A stretch of 64,000 nt of DNA, from the NCBI GenBank assembly GCA_016278505.1, contig JADQBQ010000004.1:1-64000 (forward strand), written 5' to 3'. The position numbers were made by a program, and so were the translations under genes. Shown here piece after piece: positions 19,443 through 27,412 of this stretch. Positions within the stretch are counted from its first letter, which is position 1. Every line of letters starts with the position of its first letter. The notes under the pieces were generated by a model, which did no database searches, had not been told where the DNA came from, and saw only the letters and a program-made list of their open reading frames with translations. The stretch comes from Clostridiales bacterium. GTDB taxonomy: Bacteria > Bacillota > Desulfotomaculia > Desulfotomaculales > VENG01.

Positions 19443-19967
19443 TTATTCTTCTTTAGTTGCAAGATTAGGTGCAAGAATCATAAACATATTTTTTCCTTCC
19501 AACTTAGGCCTCTTCTCCACTGTGGCCAAATCACCTATTTCTTCAGCCACTTTGGTCAAAAGAGTCTGGCCGTTCTTGGGGTGTACAATCTCCCGCCCCC
19601 GAAACATTATCGTTACCTTTACTTTATCACCGGCCTTTAAAAATCGAACAGCATTTTTAGTTTTTACATTAAAGTCATGATCTTCGATGTTAGGCCTTAG
19701 TTTTACTTCTTTAACAGTAATGATACGCTGTTTTTTCTTGGCTTCTTTCTCCCGCTTGCTCTGCTCGTACTTATACTTTCCGTAATCCATGATCCTGCAG
19801 ACCGGGGGTTTTGCCTGCGGGGCAACCTCCACCAAGTCCTGTTGTCTTTCTTCTGCCAACCTCAAGGCCTCTCTTGTGGGCAGAATGCCCAACTGGTTAC
19901 CTTCCGCGTCAACGACGCGCACCTCTTTGGACCTTACACCATGGTTGACCCGATGTTCTCTCGAAAT
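19443..19967 (-). CDS. infC: Translation initiation factor IF-3, AUU start
   Basis: IF-3, which checks the initiator tRNA and start codon on the 30S subunit. About 174 residues with the N-domain (VRVVDAEGNQLGILPTREAL; PPVCRIMDYGKYKYE), linker and C-domain (HDFNVKTKNAVRFLKAGDKVKVTIMFRGRE). A frame beginning at GTG 19922 lacks a ribosome binding site and the conserved N-terminus. Reading back, ATT at 19965-19967 opens SREHRVNHGVRSKEVRVVDA, homologous to the Geobacillus N-terminus, and GGAGG lies nine bases upstream. An AUU start is the classic autoregulatory device of infC in E. coli. First gene of infC-rpmI-rplT. Confidence 0.93.
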   Translation of the reverse strand: MSREHRVNHGVRSKEVRVVDAEGNQLGILPTREALRLAEERQQDLVEVAPQAKPPVCRIMDYGKYKYEQSKREKEAKKKQRIITVKEVKLRPNIEDHDFNVKTKNAVRFLKAGDKVKVTIMFRGREIVHPKNGQTLLTKVAEEIGDLATVEKRPKLEGKNMFMILAPNLATKEE

Positions 19968-19992
19968 AACCTTTCACCTCCAGTTAAAATAT

Positions 19993-20032
19993 AAAAAAAG
20001 CGCGCTTAATCAGTTCCCTTAGCACGCGCCTT
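19993..20032 (-). terminator. Promoter-proximal attenuator of infC (second hairpin)
   Basis: On minus, GGCGCGTGCTAAGGG and AAGCGCGC form a hairpin followed by TTTTTTTAT, ending only about 25 bases ahead of the infC start codon. A full terminator this close to a gene implies regulated readthrough. Confidence 0.7.
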
Positions 20033-20092
20033 TTAATACTTCAATGCTTAGCCCCTGCCATATATATGGTAAGGTATATATTCCTAAAGTAT

Positions 20093-20117
20093 AAAAAAGC
20101 GGGTGTTATCCACCCGC
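20093..20117 (-). terminator. First hairpin terminator in infC leader
   Basis: Perfect stem GCGGGTG with CACCCGC around GATAA, followed by TTTTTTATA on minus. It lies about 160 bases after the predicted transcription start. Confidence 0.75.
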
Positions 20118-20367
20118 AAATCAGCACACTTAGACAGAGAGTTTAAATATCTCTATTTAAAAATCTCCGTTGTGAACCTTTTAAAACCTTATTAACTGCC
20201 CTTATTGATCAAGAAAAGCGTTATAAGGTGAGAAGCGGATGGCTTCTACTTAATACCATTTTATTACGCAAGAATTATAGCACAGCCAGTTCCTTGCAGT
20301 CAAGCAAACCTTTATATTTATTTACTATGACACGGAGCATGAAAAAGTTACAGCTGATGTGTGAAAA

Positions 20368-22278
20368 TTACCTAATTTGCCGTTGTTTAATTTCTTCCAA
20401 TAAACCTTCTGTAAACTGTTCAATGGGTTGCGGCCCGAGGTCCCCCTGAGAACGGTGCCTTACCGCCACTGAACCGTTGGCCGCTTCTTTATCCCCTACT
20501 ACCAGCATGTAGGGTATCTTTTGAGACTGTGCTTCACGGATTTTGTAGTTAACTTTTTCACTGCGATCATCTATTTCTACTCGCACCCCAAGGTCGAAAA
20601 GCTTATCCGTCAGTGCCCGGGCATAGGAGTGGTGTCTGTCGGCAATGGGAAGTACTTTAACCTGTACCGGTGCCAGCCAGGTGGGAAACGCACCTGCAAA
20701 GTGTTCAATCAATATACCGATAAAGCGCTCAATGCTGCCGAACACTACCCGGTGAATCATTACCGGACGGTGCTTCTGCCCGTCTTCCCCTACATATTCC
20801 AGGTCAAATTTTTCCGGCATCTGGAAGTCCAACTGTATGGTTCCACACTGCCAGGTTCGATCCAGACAATCTTTAAGATGAAAATCGATCTTGGGTCCAT
20901 AAAATGCCCCGTCACCTTCATTTATTCTATACTCCAACCCCCTGGCTTGCAAGGCCTCTCGCAGGGCATTAGTAGCCGTTTCCCATATTTCATCCGAACC
21001 CATAGCCTTGCTAGGCTTAGTGGAAAGCTCCACGTGATACTCAAATCCAAACACCTTATAAAAATAATCTACCAAATCTATGACACCAATTATTTCATCC
21101 CTTATCTGGTCAGGCAGCATAAAAATGTGGGCGTCATCCTGGTTAAAACAACGTACCCGCATTAGGCCGTGCAACACCCCACTTAACTCGTGCCTGTGCA
21201 CAAGCCCTATCTCAGCCATACGCAGTGGCAAATCACGATAGCTATATAAGCGGTTTCGGAATACAATCATGCTGCCCGGACAGTTCATGGGCTTAACTGC
21301 ATAATCATTTTCGTCAATGTTCGTAAAATACATATTCTCCTGGTAATGGTCCCAGTGGCCGCTTCTTTCCCAGAGCTCCCTATTCAGGATTACGGGAGTG
21401 CGAATCTCCTGATATCCCCTGCGGCGATGTTCCTCCCGCCAGAATTCTTCCAGTTCGTTGCGCAGCACCATCCCCTTGTGATGGAAAAAAGGAAACCCAG
21501 GACCTTCATCGTGAATACTGAAAAGATCCAACTCTTTGCCCAACTTGCGGTGATCCCTTCTTTTGGCCTCCTCTAAACGGTGCAAATGTTCGTCCAAAAG
21601 GCTTTTTTTCGTAAATGATGTGCCGTAAATGCGCTGCAGCATTTTGTTTTTTTCGTCACCGCGCCAGTATGCTCCGGCTGTATTAAGTAATTTTACGGCT
21701 TTAAGCAAACCGGTGGAAAGAACATGCGGCCCGGCGCACAGGTCTTCAAAGTCACCCTGTTGGTAACATGTAATAGTAGCGTCCTCAGGTAAGTCTTTAA
21801 TGAGTTCAACTTTATAATCTTCTCCGGCGGCGGAAAATTTGCTCAGTGCCTCTTCCCTGGACATCTCATATCTCTCGAAGGGCAAATTTTCTTTGACGAT
21901 TTTTTTCATTTCCGCTTCGATTTTTTCTAAGTCTTCCGAGGAAAAGGTTTCTTTGGTATCAAAGTCATAATAAAAACCGTTCGCAATAGCAGGACCGATA
22001 GCCAGTTTAGTGTCTGGATAAAGATTTTGCACTGCCTGCGCCATAACGTGGGCAGTACTGTGGCGAAAAACCTCTTGGCCCCCCTCGGTATTAAAATCAA
22101 GAAATTCTACTTGGGCATCTTCATGCAAGCCGGCCCTCAGGTCAGTGAGTTCACCGTTAACCCTCGCCACAACAGCTGCTTTAGCTAAACGAGGGCTTAT
22201 ATCCTTAGCAATTTCAATTAATTTGGTACCCTGTTCATATTCCCTGAAGGAATCATCTTTAAGTATTGCTTTAACCAT
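20368..22278 (-). CDS. thrS: Threonine--tRNA ligase
   Basis: ThrRS of 636 residues, complete. TGS domain (1-65), editing domain with HSTAHVMAQAV and a later CAGPHV, class II core (RNELEEFWREEH; GLMRVRCFNQDDAHIF; VVFGSIERFIGILIEHF) and C-terminal anticodon-binding domain (VQVKVLPIADRHHSYA). The editing domain removes serine mischarged to tRNA-Thr. I choose ATG 22278 (MVKAILKDD) because AGGAGAGGGG lies just upstream; a longer frame to 22323 would run into the T-box terminator. Controlled by the T-box leader upstream. Confidence 0.97.
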   Translation of the reverse strand: MVKAILKDDSFREYEQGTKLIEIAKDISPRLAKAAVVARVNGELTDLRAGLHEDAQVEFLDFNTEGGQEVFRHSTAHVMAQAVQNLYPDTKLAIGPAIANGFYYDFDTKETFSSEDLEKIEAEMKKIVKENLPFERYEMSREEALSKFSAAGEDYKVELIKDLPEDATITCYQQGDFEDLCAGPHVLSTGLLKAVKLLNTAGAYWRGDEKNKMLQRIYGTSFTKKSLLDEHLHRLEEAKRRDHRKLGKELDLFSIHDEGPGFPFFHHKGMVLRNELEEFWREEHRRRGYQEIRTPVILNRELWERSGHWDHYQENMYFTNIDENDYAVKPMNCPGSMIVFRNRLYSYRDLPLRMAEIGLVHRHELSGVLHGLMRVRCFNQDDAHIFMLPDQIRDEIIGVIDLVDYFYKVFGFEYHVELSTKPSKAMGSDEIWETATNALREALQARGLEYRINEGDGAFYGPKIDFHLKDCLDRTWQCGTIQLDFQMPEKFDLEYVGEDGQKHRPVMIHRVVFGSIERFIGILIEHFAGAFPTWLAPVQVKVLPIADRHHSYARALTDKLFDLGVRVEIDDRSEKVNYKIREAQSQKIPYMLVVGDKEAANGSVAVRHRSQGDLGPQPIEQFTEGLLEEIKQRQIR

Positions 22279-22302
22279 ATTACGTACCCCTCTCCTAAAA
22301 AT

Positions 22303-22555
22303 AAGAAAAACCGTCCCCGGCAATTAGCCAGGGACGGATTGATTCCGCGGTTCCACCCTAGTTGAGGATATATATCCCCCTCTCACTGGACATATAACGG
22401 TTGTCTGACCGGCACGGCTTTGTTACAGCCGGCAGCTCCGGGGTGGTTTTCAGTTCTCCTTCATTCAGGGTTGCTTACAGCCTGGGCATCCCTTCTCTGA
22501 GAATAGTAAGAACTTACTCGTTCCCTTCACGGCATTTGCTTTTCATGGTTATTAT
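22303..22555 (-). promoter_or_regulatory. T-box riboswitch of thrS (Thr specifier)
   Basis: The T-box sequence AGGGTGGAACCGCG reads on minus at 22346-22359. The terminator CCGTCCCT...GGGGACGG then TTTTTCTT covers 22303-22337. In Stem I, GAAA-ACC-ACCCCGGAG places the Thr codon ACC at 22445-22447, matching the position of TTC in the pheS leader. Low charged tRNA-Thr should raise thrS transcription. Confidence 0.92.
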
Positions 22556-22633
22556 AAATTATTATCGGAAATTATGTCAATTCAAACGTTAAGACAGGAC
22601 TGAAAATAATCCTGCCTTGGGGTATAAAACTGT

Positions 22634-23536
22634 TTAGTTTTGTGGCTGTTTACCCTTGTCGCATAGAGGGCAGCCGCTGCAATACCTAACCTTGCCAGGG
22701 AATACTTTTTTAATGGTTTCCACGGTAACCTTTTGATTTTTCTTGGGTTGGAAATGGAAGACTATCTCACTGGGTGCAACGGTTACAAGAGAACTTATTA
22801 AAAGATCTTCATAATTTATCTCACTGGATATAAATTCGATCATAAATTCTTCCATGTTGTTATTGTCAATGAGTTCACCATTTTCATCATACAGCTTGAA
22901 AACCCCGTCTGCATCCATAGTGACGTTAACACAGCTAACCCGAGGGTCTTGGATATCAACAAAATACTTTAAAAGCTGAATAAATTCCCTGTATTCCCTT
23001 TCCATGAGAAATTCATCGACCGCCTGCTCTGCCACCTCGTACAACTCATTCACATAATCTTTCAGCCGAAATCTGATAAAACCATCAATAACAATATAAT
23101 TATTGGTACTTAGGAATTCAGAGAGCTCGCTCAAAATCTTTTTTTTACGCTGGTGCCGATATGTTATATATACGGCCTCGTCCTTGTTGGATATATGTTC
23201 TAAGGCATGAGATAGAATAGTATTCCTCTCTTCGGCGTTAAAATAGTAGAAAGTTTCTTTGATTAGGTTTTCCAGAATAACTTTTTCCCAGTGGTTTAAA
23301 ATAATTTCGCAAATGGTATTAGCAACGTTATCCATGCACACAGTGCGGACATACTTTCTTTTCTGCCCGGCTCCCAAACCAATAAAGTTGCAGGCCACAA
23401 ACGTAAACTTACCATCAGGACTTTCTTCCATCCTTACCTGAAGTCCCTCGTTTACCAGTGACTTGAGCTGCTCGTGCAACCGGTCATGCAATATGTCCAT
23501 ATGTCGAGTAGCACCAATGAAGATACTTTCTTCCAT
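22634..23536 (-). CDS. ytxC: Sporulation protein YtxC family
   Basis: A 300-residue YtxC-like protein, a sporulation-associated family often located next to thrS in Firmicutes, as here. Features seen: a mixed N-terminal region, a helical centre (HALEHISNKDEAVYITYRHQRKKKILSEL in part; GFIRFRLKDYVNELYEVAEQAVDEFLMEREYREF in part), and a C-terminal CSGCPLCD cysteine cluster that may bind a metal. No membrane segment or signal peptide. ATG 23536 follows GGGAG. Molecular function is unknown. Confidence 0.85.
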   Translation of the reverse strand: MEESIFIGATRHMDILHDRLHEQLKSLVNEGLQVRMEESPDGKFTFVACNFIGLGAGQKRKYVRTVCMDNVANTICEIILNHWEKVILENLIKETFYYFNAEERNTILSHALEHISNKDEAVYITYRHQRKKKILSELSEFLSTNNYIVIDGFIRFRLKDYVNELYEVAEQAVDEFLMEREYREFIQLLKYFVDIQDPRVSCVNVTMDADGVFKLYDENGELIDNNNMEEFMIEFISSEINYEDLLISSLVTVAPSEIVFHFQPKKNQKVTVETIKKVFPGKVRYCSGCPLCDKGKQPQN

Positions 23537-23939
23537 GGCCTGCTCACTCCCTTGTATAATTTATATGTTGCAGCAAAACAAGAATGAATGATTAGAGAGT
23601 GTTGTGTTGTGATACAAGTATAAACCAATCCAAAGTTCTCAATGCTAGAAAATAATTTTATCACTCCCAAGGGAAAATTTATTCTACTTTGTCACACATC
23701 AGACATCAGAGCCGATATTACACTCTTTGAAAAAATTATTATGTCAATTAAAATCATTTGCAATTAATATTTCCAACTGTTTGGAAACCTCTTTTACTTT
23801 TTATATGCCATTTCTTCCTTGATTGTTCATCCTTAATTAATTCGTATTAACTAATTAGCTGCTCATTCATAATTTACACACTTACCCCATAAACATTAAA
23901 CAATACTTACCCGATAACCCTGAGTGAGGTGGAAGCATT
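23537..23939. other. AT-rich intergenic region between divergent genes
   Basis: About 400 bases between ytxC (minus) and the ferritin-like gene (plus). I see no open frame with a ribosome binding site and no strong hairpin. It presumably carries both promoters. Confidence 0.5.
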
Positions 23940-24488
23940 ATGGCGCGTCAAGGAAACGAAACCGGTTCCAGGGAAGAACACCTTAACAGATGGTGTTCCC
24001 TACCGGTGCCGTATCCAGAACTAAGAGTAAAAAGACCCAACCGTTACTATGCTGAACTTTTGTTGGAAGATTATGCCGGTCAAGTCAGTGAAATGACAGC
24101 CATCAATCAATATTTTTATCACTATATCGTTTTTGAAGAAAAATACAATGATCTCGCGGATCTGGAGGAATGCATATCGATCATTGAAATGCTGCACCTG
24201 GAAATGCTAAGTAAAACCATTCGCCTGTTAGGGGTAGATCCTAAACTACGAACATTGACTCACAACAAGCATACATATTGGAATGCAGAGTATATATATT
24301 ACGGGCAGGGAGTTTGTGATCGTATTGCTGCGGATATTGCTGCAGAAAAATCTGCTATTGCACAATACCGCAAACATCAAGAGCTTATTAACGACCCTTA
24401 TATAGATGCTTTGCTGGAGAGAATTATTATGGATGAAAGACATCATTTAGACCTTTTTAGTAAAATGTGGGGGAAATACTGTAAATAA
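23940..24488 (+). CDS. Ferritin-like diiron-fold protein
   Basis: A 182-residue helical protein of the ferritin-like superfamily. The four-helix bundle appears from about residue 38: ELLLEDYAGQVSEMTAINQYFYHYIVF, then EECISIIEMLHLEMLSKTIRLLG with an ExxH pair, then DIAAEKSAIAQYRKHQELI, then IIMDERHHLDLFSKMW with a second ExxH. Paired E...ExxH motifs are typical of diiron sites as in rubrerythrin, bacterioferritin or spore CotJC-like proteins. The first 37 residues are polar with no targeting signal. RBS GAGGTGG lies upstream. A redox, iron or spore-coat role is inference; a rubredoxin domain is absent. Confidence 0.75.
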   Translation: MARQGNETGSREEHLNRWCSLPVPYPELRVKRPNRYYAELLLEDYAGQVSEMTAINQYFYHYIVFEEKYNDLADLEECISIIEMLHLEMLSKTIRLLGVDPKLRTLTHNKHTYWNAEYIYYGQGVCDRIAADIAAEKSAIAQYRKHQELINDPYIDALLERIIMDERHHLDLFSKMWGKYCK

Positions 24489-24517
24489 ATATCCACACTC
24501 TTACTGGTACTATATTA

Positions 24518-24542
24518 AAGCACCGCCTAATGGTGCTTTTTT
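24518..24542 (+). terminator. Terminator of the ferritin-like gene
   Basis: AAGCACC/GGTGCTT stem followed by TTTTTT, about 30 bases after the stop codon. Confidence 0.8.
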
Positions 24543-24669
24543 GGTGCGCATAAACACCAGGTCAAGGCGGTAAAGACTTTGAAGCACCTGCATGCAGGAA
24601 AATTCCTTACAATGTTGAATAATAGTAATAATACTTAGGAAGAACCAATATATTTCGGAGAGTGTTTTT

Positions 24670-24882
24670 ATGCCCGAGAAAAACGGTAAGGTAATAGAAT
24701 TTAAACCCCGTAAAAAGAAGAAACTTAGAAGCGTGAATTATATGTCTGCCGAAAAAAAAGCACTTCTCCGTCAAAGGGAACAACAGAGAAAAAAACAAAA
24801 TGATCGCCTTGGTACGATTAAAGCAGTAGGTATTTTTTTCCTTATATGTGTTGTGCTTTACATTCTAAGTGCTCTGCTTTAA
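24670..24882 (+). CDS. Small single-pass membrane protein, unknown
   Basis: A 70-residue protein. Residues 1-48 are very basic (EFKPRKKKKLR, KKALLRQREQQRKKQNDR) and residues 50-70 form one hydrophobic helix (AVGIFFLICVVLYILSALL), giving an inside-basic tail-anchored layout. A GGAGAG site precedes the ATG. No family is recognised. It lies between terminators, so is probably monocistronic. Confidence 0.65.
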   Translation: MPEKNGKVIEFKPRKKKKLRSVNYMSAEKKALLRQREQQRKKQNDRLGTIKAVGIFFLICVVLYILSALL

Positions 24883-24903
24883 CAGCTCTTATTTGATCGG
24901 CGC

Positions 24904-25629
24904 TTAATCGATACTGATGATTCTTTCCACTTCTTCCATAACACTGCGCGCTTCAGGCACATCACGTATCTGCCCCAGCACATTTTGCCAGGATAAAACC
25001 AGCGGGCGCCGCCCGTCAAAAAACGTGAGGGCTTTCACCTGTTCCATACGGCTCAAAGACCTTATTCTGCTCCGATCACAAATAATAAATGATACAACTT
25101 CCCGCTGATCACCTGTAAGTGCTTTCAATATTTCTATCATTATCCTCTGCCTGATAAACTGGTGGGCAAGAATATTCCTTCCGTTAAAACCCAGTTTTTC
25201 CTTTCGTTTGGCCTCCCCCAGGTAAATCCTTTGCCGTGAAAAGACAGCTATATCTATTTCCGTATTACGAAGTTCATTAAAAAGCTTGTCCCGGTCACTG
25301 TCCGTATAAAAAATATCCCTCATATGCAATCTCGTGCATTGTACAGCCTTCCTGATGCTTGGTATTATCTTTTTATATTCCTTAATAAAGTTTTCCCGGC
25401 AATCTTTATTTGTTATTGCATAATCCCGGAAACCCTTCCAAAACAATTCAAACCTTACCTGATCGTCGCATTTCTTTTTTTCCAAACCCAGAGCCATTAA
25501 CACTTCTCCGGATGCGCCAAGAGAATTAAATAGGGTGACAAAAACCTTTGCCGTGAGGTTGTTTTCCGCCCTGTTAATTATAACCTTCCCCCCTTTGAGC
25601 GACTGTTCAAACGTTAAAGCCCTGTTCAA
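24904..25629 (-). CDS. Uncharacterised protein with PD-(D/E)XK nuclease-like motif
   Basis: A 241-residue soluble protein that I do not recognise as a named family. Its centre reads EIDIAVFSRQRIYLGEAKRKE, with D126, E139 and K141 in a D-x12-ExK spacing between two predicted beta strands. That is the core signature of PD-(D/E)XK nucleases. A helix with conserved-looking QFIRQR follows, then a strand VVSFIICDRS. The N-terminal 120 residues are helical. No partner gene is obvious; the gene is divergent from the small membrane protein at 25825. A nuclease function is inference, confidence moderate to low. Confidence 0.55.
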   Translation of the reverse strand: MNRALTFEQSLKGGKVIINRAENNLTAKVFVTLFNSLGASGEVLMALGLEKKKCDDQVRFELFWKGFRDYAITNKDCRENFIKEYKKIIPSIRKAVQCTRLHMRDIFYTDSDRDKLFNELRNTEIDIAVFSRQRIYLGEAKRKEKLGFNGRNILAHQFIRQRIMIEILKALTGDQREVVSFIICDRSRIRSLSRMEQVKALTFFDGRRPLVLSWQNVLGQIRDVPEARSVMEEVERIISID

Positions 25630-25719
25630 AATAGCCCTAAGCTTTAGAAATGCCTCAAATTAAAGAAAAAAATTAATGGGTAAGGTAAATTTACGGTTAT
25701 CGACACCCGAAAAAGATAG

Positions 25720-25766
25720 GACCGTAGTAAAACCCTTATACTTTAAGGATTTTACTACGGTCTTTT
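25720..25766. terminator. Strong hairpin between divergent genes
   Basis: Arms GACCGTAGTAAAACCCTTA and TAAGG-ATTTTACTACGGTC pair over about 18 bp, with TTTT after it on plus and CTTTTT on minus. It lies upstream of both flanking genes, so it may be an attenuator of the plus-strand gene rather than an end-of-operon signal. Confidence 0.6.
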
Positions 25767-25824
25767 AACATTCGCGGAGGACTGAGAATATGATGGTAAC
25801 ATCCTTTTATTGGGAGCGATATAA

Positions 25825-26109
25825 TTGGACATATTACATTTGATTAAATCAGCCAACTTGTTACTTGGAACCGGTGTAGTAACTTCTTCTGTTTATCTTT
25901 ATGTGACCCAAAATGCCAAGATTCCTTTACTGATCTCCCTCGCCATTGTTATCGCCGGGCCCATTGAAGATTTTCTCACTAACTATGTGGAAGAATCCCC
26001 TTCCCTGTCACCTAATGATAAAAAGCATTACACCGATATCATAGATCAGAGCACAAGCCTTGCTTTCCTGGCTCTTTTGGGACTTGCAGTTTTATGTACT
26101 GGTGAATAA
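25825..26109 (+). CDS. Small membrane protein, unknown
   Basis: A 94-residue protein with hydrophobic stretches around residues 12-26, 32-48 and 78-91 (ANLLLGTGVVTSSVYLYV; IPLLISLAIVIAGPI; SLAFLALLGLAVLC) and a charged hydrophilic middle. No family is recognised. TTG 25825 follows GGGAG at eight bases. An overlapping 17-residue frame starting at ATG 25790, behind a stronger GGAGG, could be a leader peptide. Confidence 0.55.
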   Translation: MDILHLIKSANLLLGTGVVTSSVYLYVTQNAKIPLLISLAIVIAGPIEDFLTNYVEESPSLSPNDKKHYTDIIDQSTSLAFLALLGLAVLCTGE

Positions 26110-26116
26110 TAAGTAT

Positions 26117-26584
26117 TTAATCAATATTGAAGTTAAGATAGTCAACTTTCCAAGCAGGATTAGGTGCTTCAATTTCAATGGTTAACTCATAAACCAGAGG
26201 AACAGTTATTGCCTTTACTACAGTAGGTGAAAAAAATTCTACTTCCTGCTCCGGATTACATATAAATTTTACCTGGGCGTGAAACTGGTCATCATAGATA
26301 ATCCTATTGCTAACACCATACTCGCATATATCTTTACCCCATTCATGCCTAATTTGCGCCAAAACGGAATTCAATTGTTCCCTGATAAAGAAGTTATCAA
26401 AACTTATGGTTCTTAACTGTTCCAGGGTAAAAAATCCTTTACTGTACCAATGACCTTTAAAAAAGCCCTGAGCTTCTGAACTTATCAAACCCCAAAAAGC
26501 CACAGCATCATTATCTTTAAAAATAGTATGCAGAAAGGCCAGAGCTACGCGGTGTTGTGGTCCCAATAGGTTTCTTTTTTTCAT
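26117..26584 (-). CDS. Uncharacterised protein (155 aa)
   Basis: Soluble 155-residue protein, no signal peptide. It opens with a basic stretch (KKRNLLGPQHRVALAFLHTIF) and is rich in aromatics (FFKGHWYSKGFF). The helix-then-sheet layout, with a C-terminal strand-rich half (QVKFICNPEQEVEFFSPTVV; VPLVYELTIEIEAP), would suit an NTF2-like fold, but this is a guess. It ends seven bases from the convergent gene at 25825 with no visible terminator between. Confidence 0.6.
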   Translation of the reverse strand: MKKRNLLGPQHRVALAFLHTIFKDNDAVAFWGLISSEAQGFFKGHWYSKGFFTLEQLRTISFDNFFIREQLNSVLAQIRHEWGKDICEYGVSNRIIYDDQFHAQVKFICNPEQEVEFFSPTVVKAITVPLVYELTIEIEAPNPAWKVDYLNFNID

Positions 26585-26671
26585 TATTCCAACCTTATAA
26601 ACATATTATTGTAATTATTTACTACTCTTGCAAAGTATAATAACACTGGAAAACCGCCGTGTAAACCTATC

Positions 26672-27124
26672 TTAAACACCACAAACACGAGAAATCTCTT
26701 GGTGGAAATAATATGGTCCCTGTCCCCAATGTGCCTGGTCATGTATAACATCATTTTTAGCCAGCCATTCCAGCGCTGTTTCAACCATGGCCAGGGCCGC
26801 CTCAGCAGCGCTTTCCTCATGGAGGACAAAGTATTCATAATCATCCATATACCCCAAGGATTCACTGTTTATGGAACTGTGTAACACTATTGAATTACCA
26901 GGCAGCCGGGCATAGTCGAAACAAATAAAATCTTTGGTACTGCCCGCCACAAATTTCAATGCCCCGTATGGATCCGTAGCTTCCCGGGCATAAACCGCTT
27001 TACCTTTGTCCGTGGTCGGTCTTTCGTTATCATCATATAGATCATCGGGCATCAATGCTTGTCCAAATTCATCGTAAGGAATGCCATCCTCCCAATCTGA
27101 TATTTCTTCAAGAGCATAGCTCAC
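26672..27124 (-). CDS. Uncharacterised acidic protein (150 aa)
   Basis: Soluble, strongly acidic 150-residue protein, no membrane segment. It starts MSYALEEISDWEDGIPYDEF and has a helical C-terminal half (SAAEAALAMVETALEWLAKNDVI) with several His near the end (HDQAHWGQGPYYFH). No family recognised. It is 88 bp upstream of the 155-residue gene and may form a unit with it. Confidence 0.6.
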   Translation of the reverse strand: MSYALEEISDWEDGIPYDEFGQALMPDDLYDDNERPTTDKGKAVYAREATDPYGALKFVAGSTKDFICFDYARLPGNSIVLHSSINSESLGYMDDYEYFVLHEESAAEAALAMVETALEWLAKNDVIHDQAHWGQGPYYFHQEISRVCGV

Positions 27125-27412
27125 GTGCTATACCTCCTCCAGATATAACTTGATTCCATCCTACATATTCCATATTTATCCTTGTCCATCTGTTTATTTT
27201 TAATACCGTTTAACTGATCCACAATAACGCAAACAATACATACTTTATAAATTTTCCTACGCAGTTTTTCTATTATCTCTTCTCTAATTAAGAATAATTT
27301 CCTTGTCTCAGCTACTTTTTCTGAACCAACTTTTTATCATTGCCAAAGGAGTTTTAACTCCGACATTGAAATTAACTAATGTAATCAATCACGTAAATGA
27401 GAGGCTTAATCA

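Larger units (their letters stand above)
19968..20303 (-). promoter_or_regulatory. infC leader: SigA promoter and two-terminator attenuator
   Basis: A good SigA promoter reads on minus as TTGACT (20298-20303), 18 bases, TATAAT (20274-20279). The roughly 300-nt leader contains two intrinsic terminators before infC: GCGGGTG-GATAA-CACCCGC then T6 (20093-20117), and a GCGCGTGC...GCGCGC stem then T7 (19993-20032). This fits an L20-type autoregulatory leader, where L20 binding favours termination. The L20 binding fold itself cannot be confirmed by eye. Confidence 0.75.

Noticed and set aside
20521..21165. 214-codon open frame on plus, antisense to thrS
   Set aside because: It mirrors a conserved synthetase gene, has no ribosome binding site and resembles no family.
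22600..22634. Possible terminator after ytxC (CAGGA...TCCTG)
   Set aside because: Short imperfect stem without a U-tract.
26584..26865. 93-codon minus-strand frame
   Set aside because: It overlaps the better supported 150-residue gene in another frame; composition rich in Trp/Arg/Met typical of a shadow.
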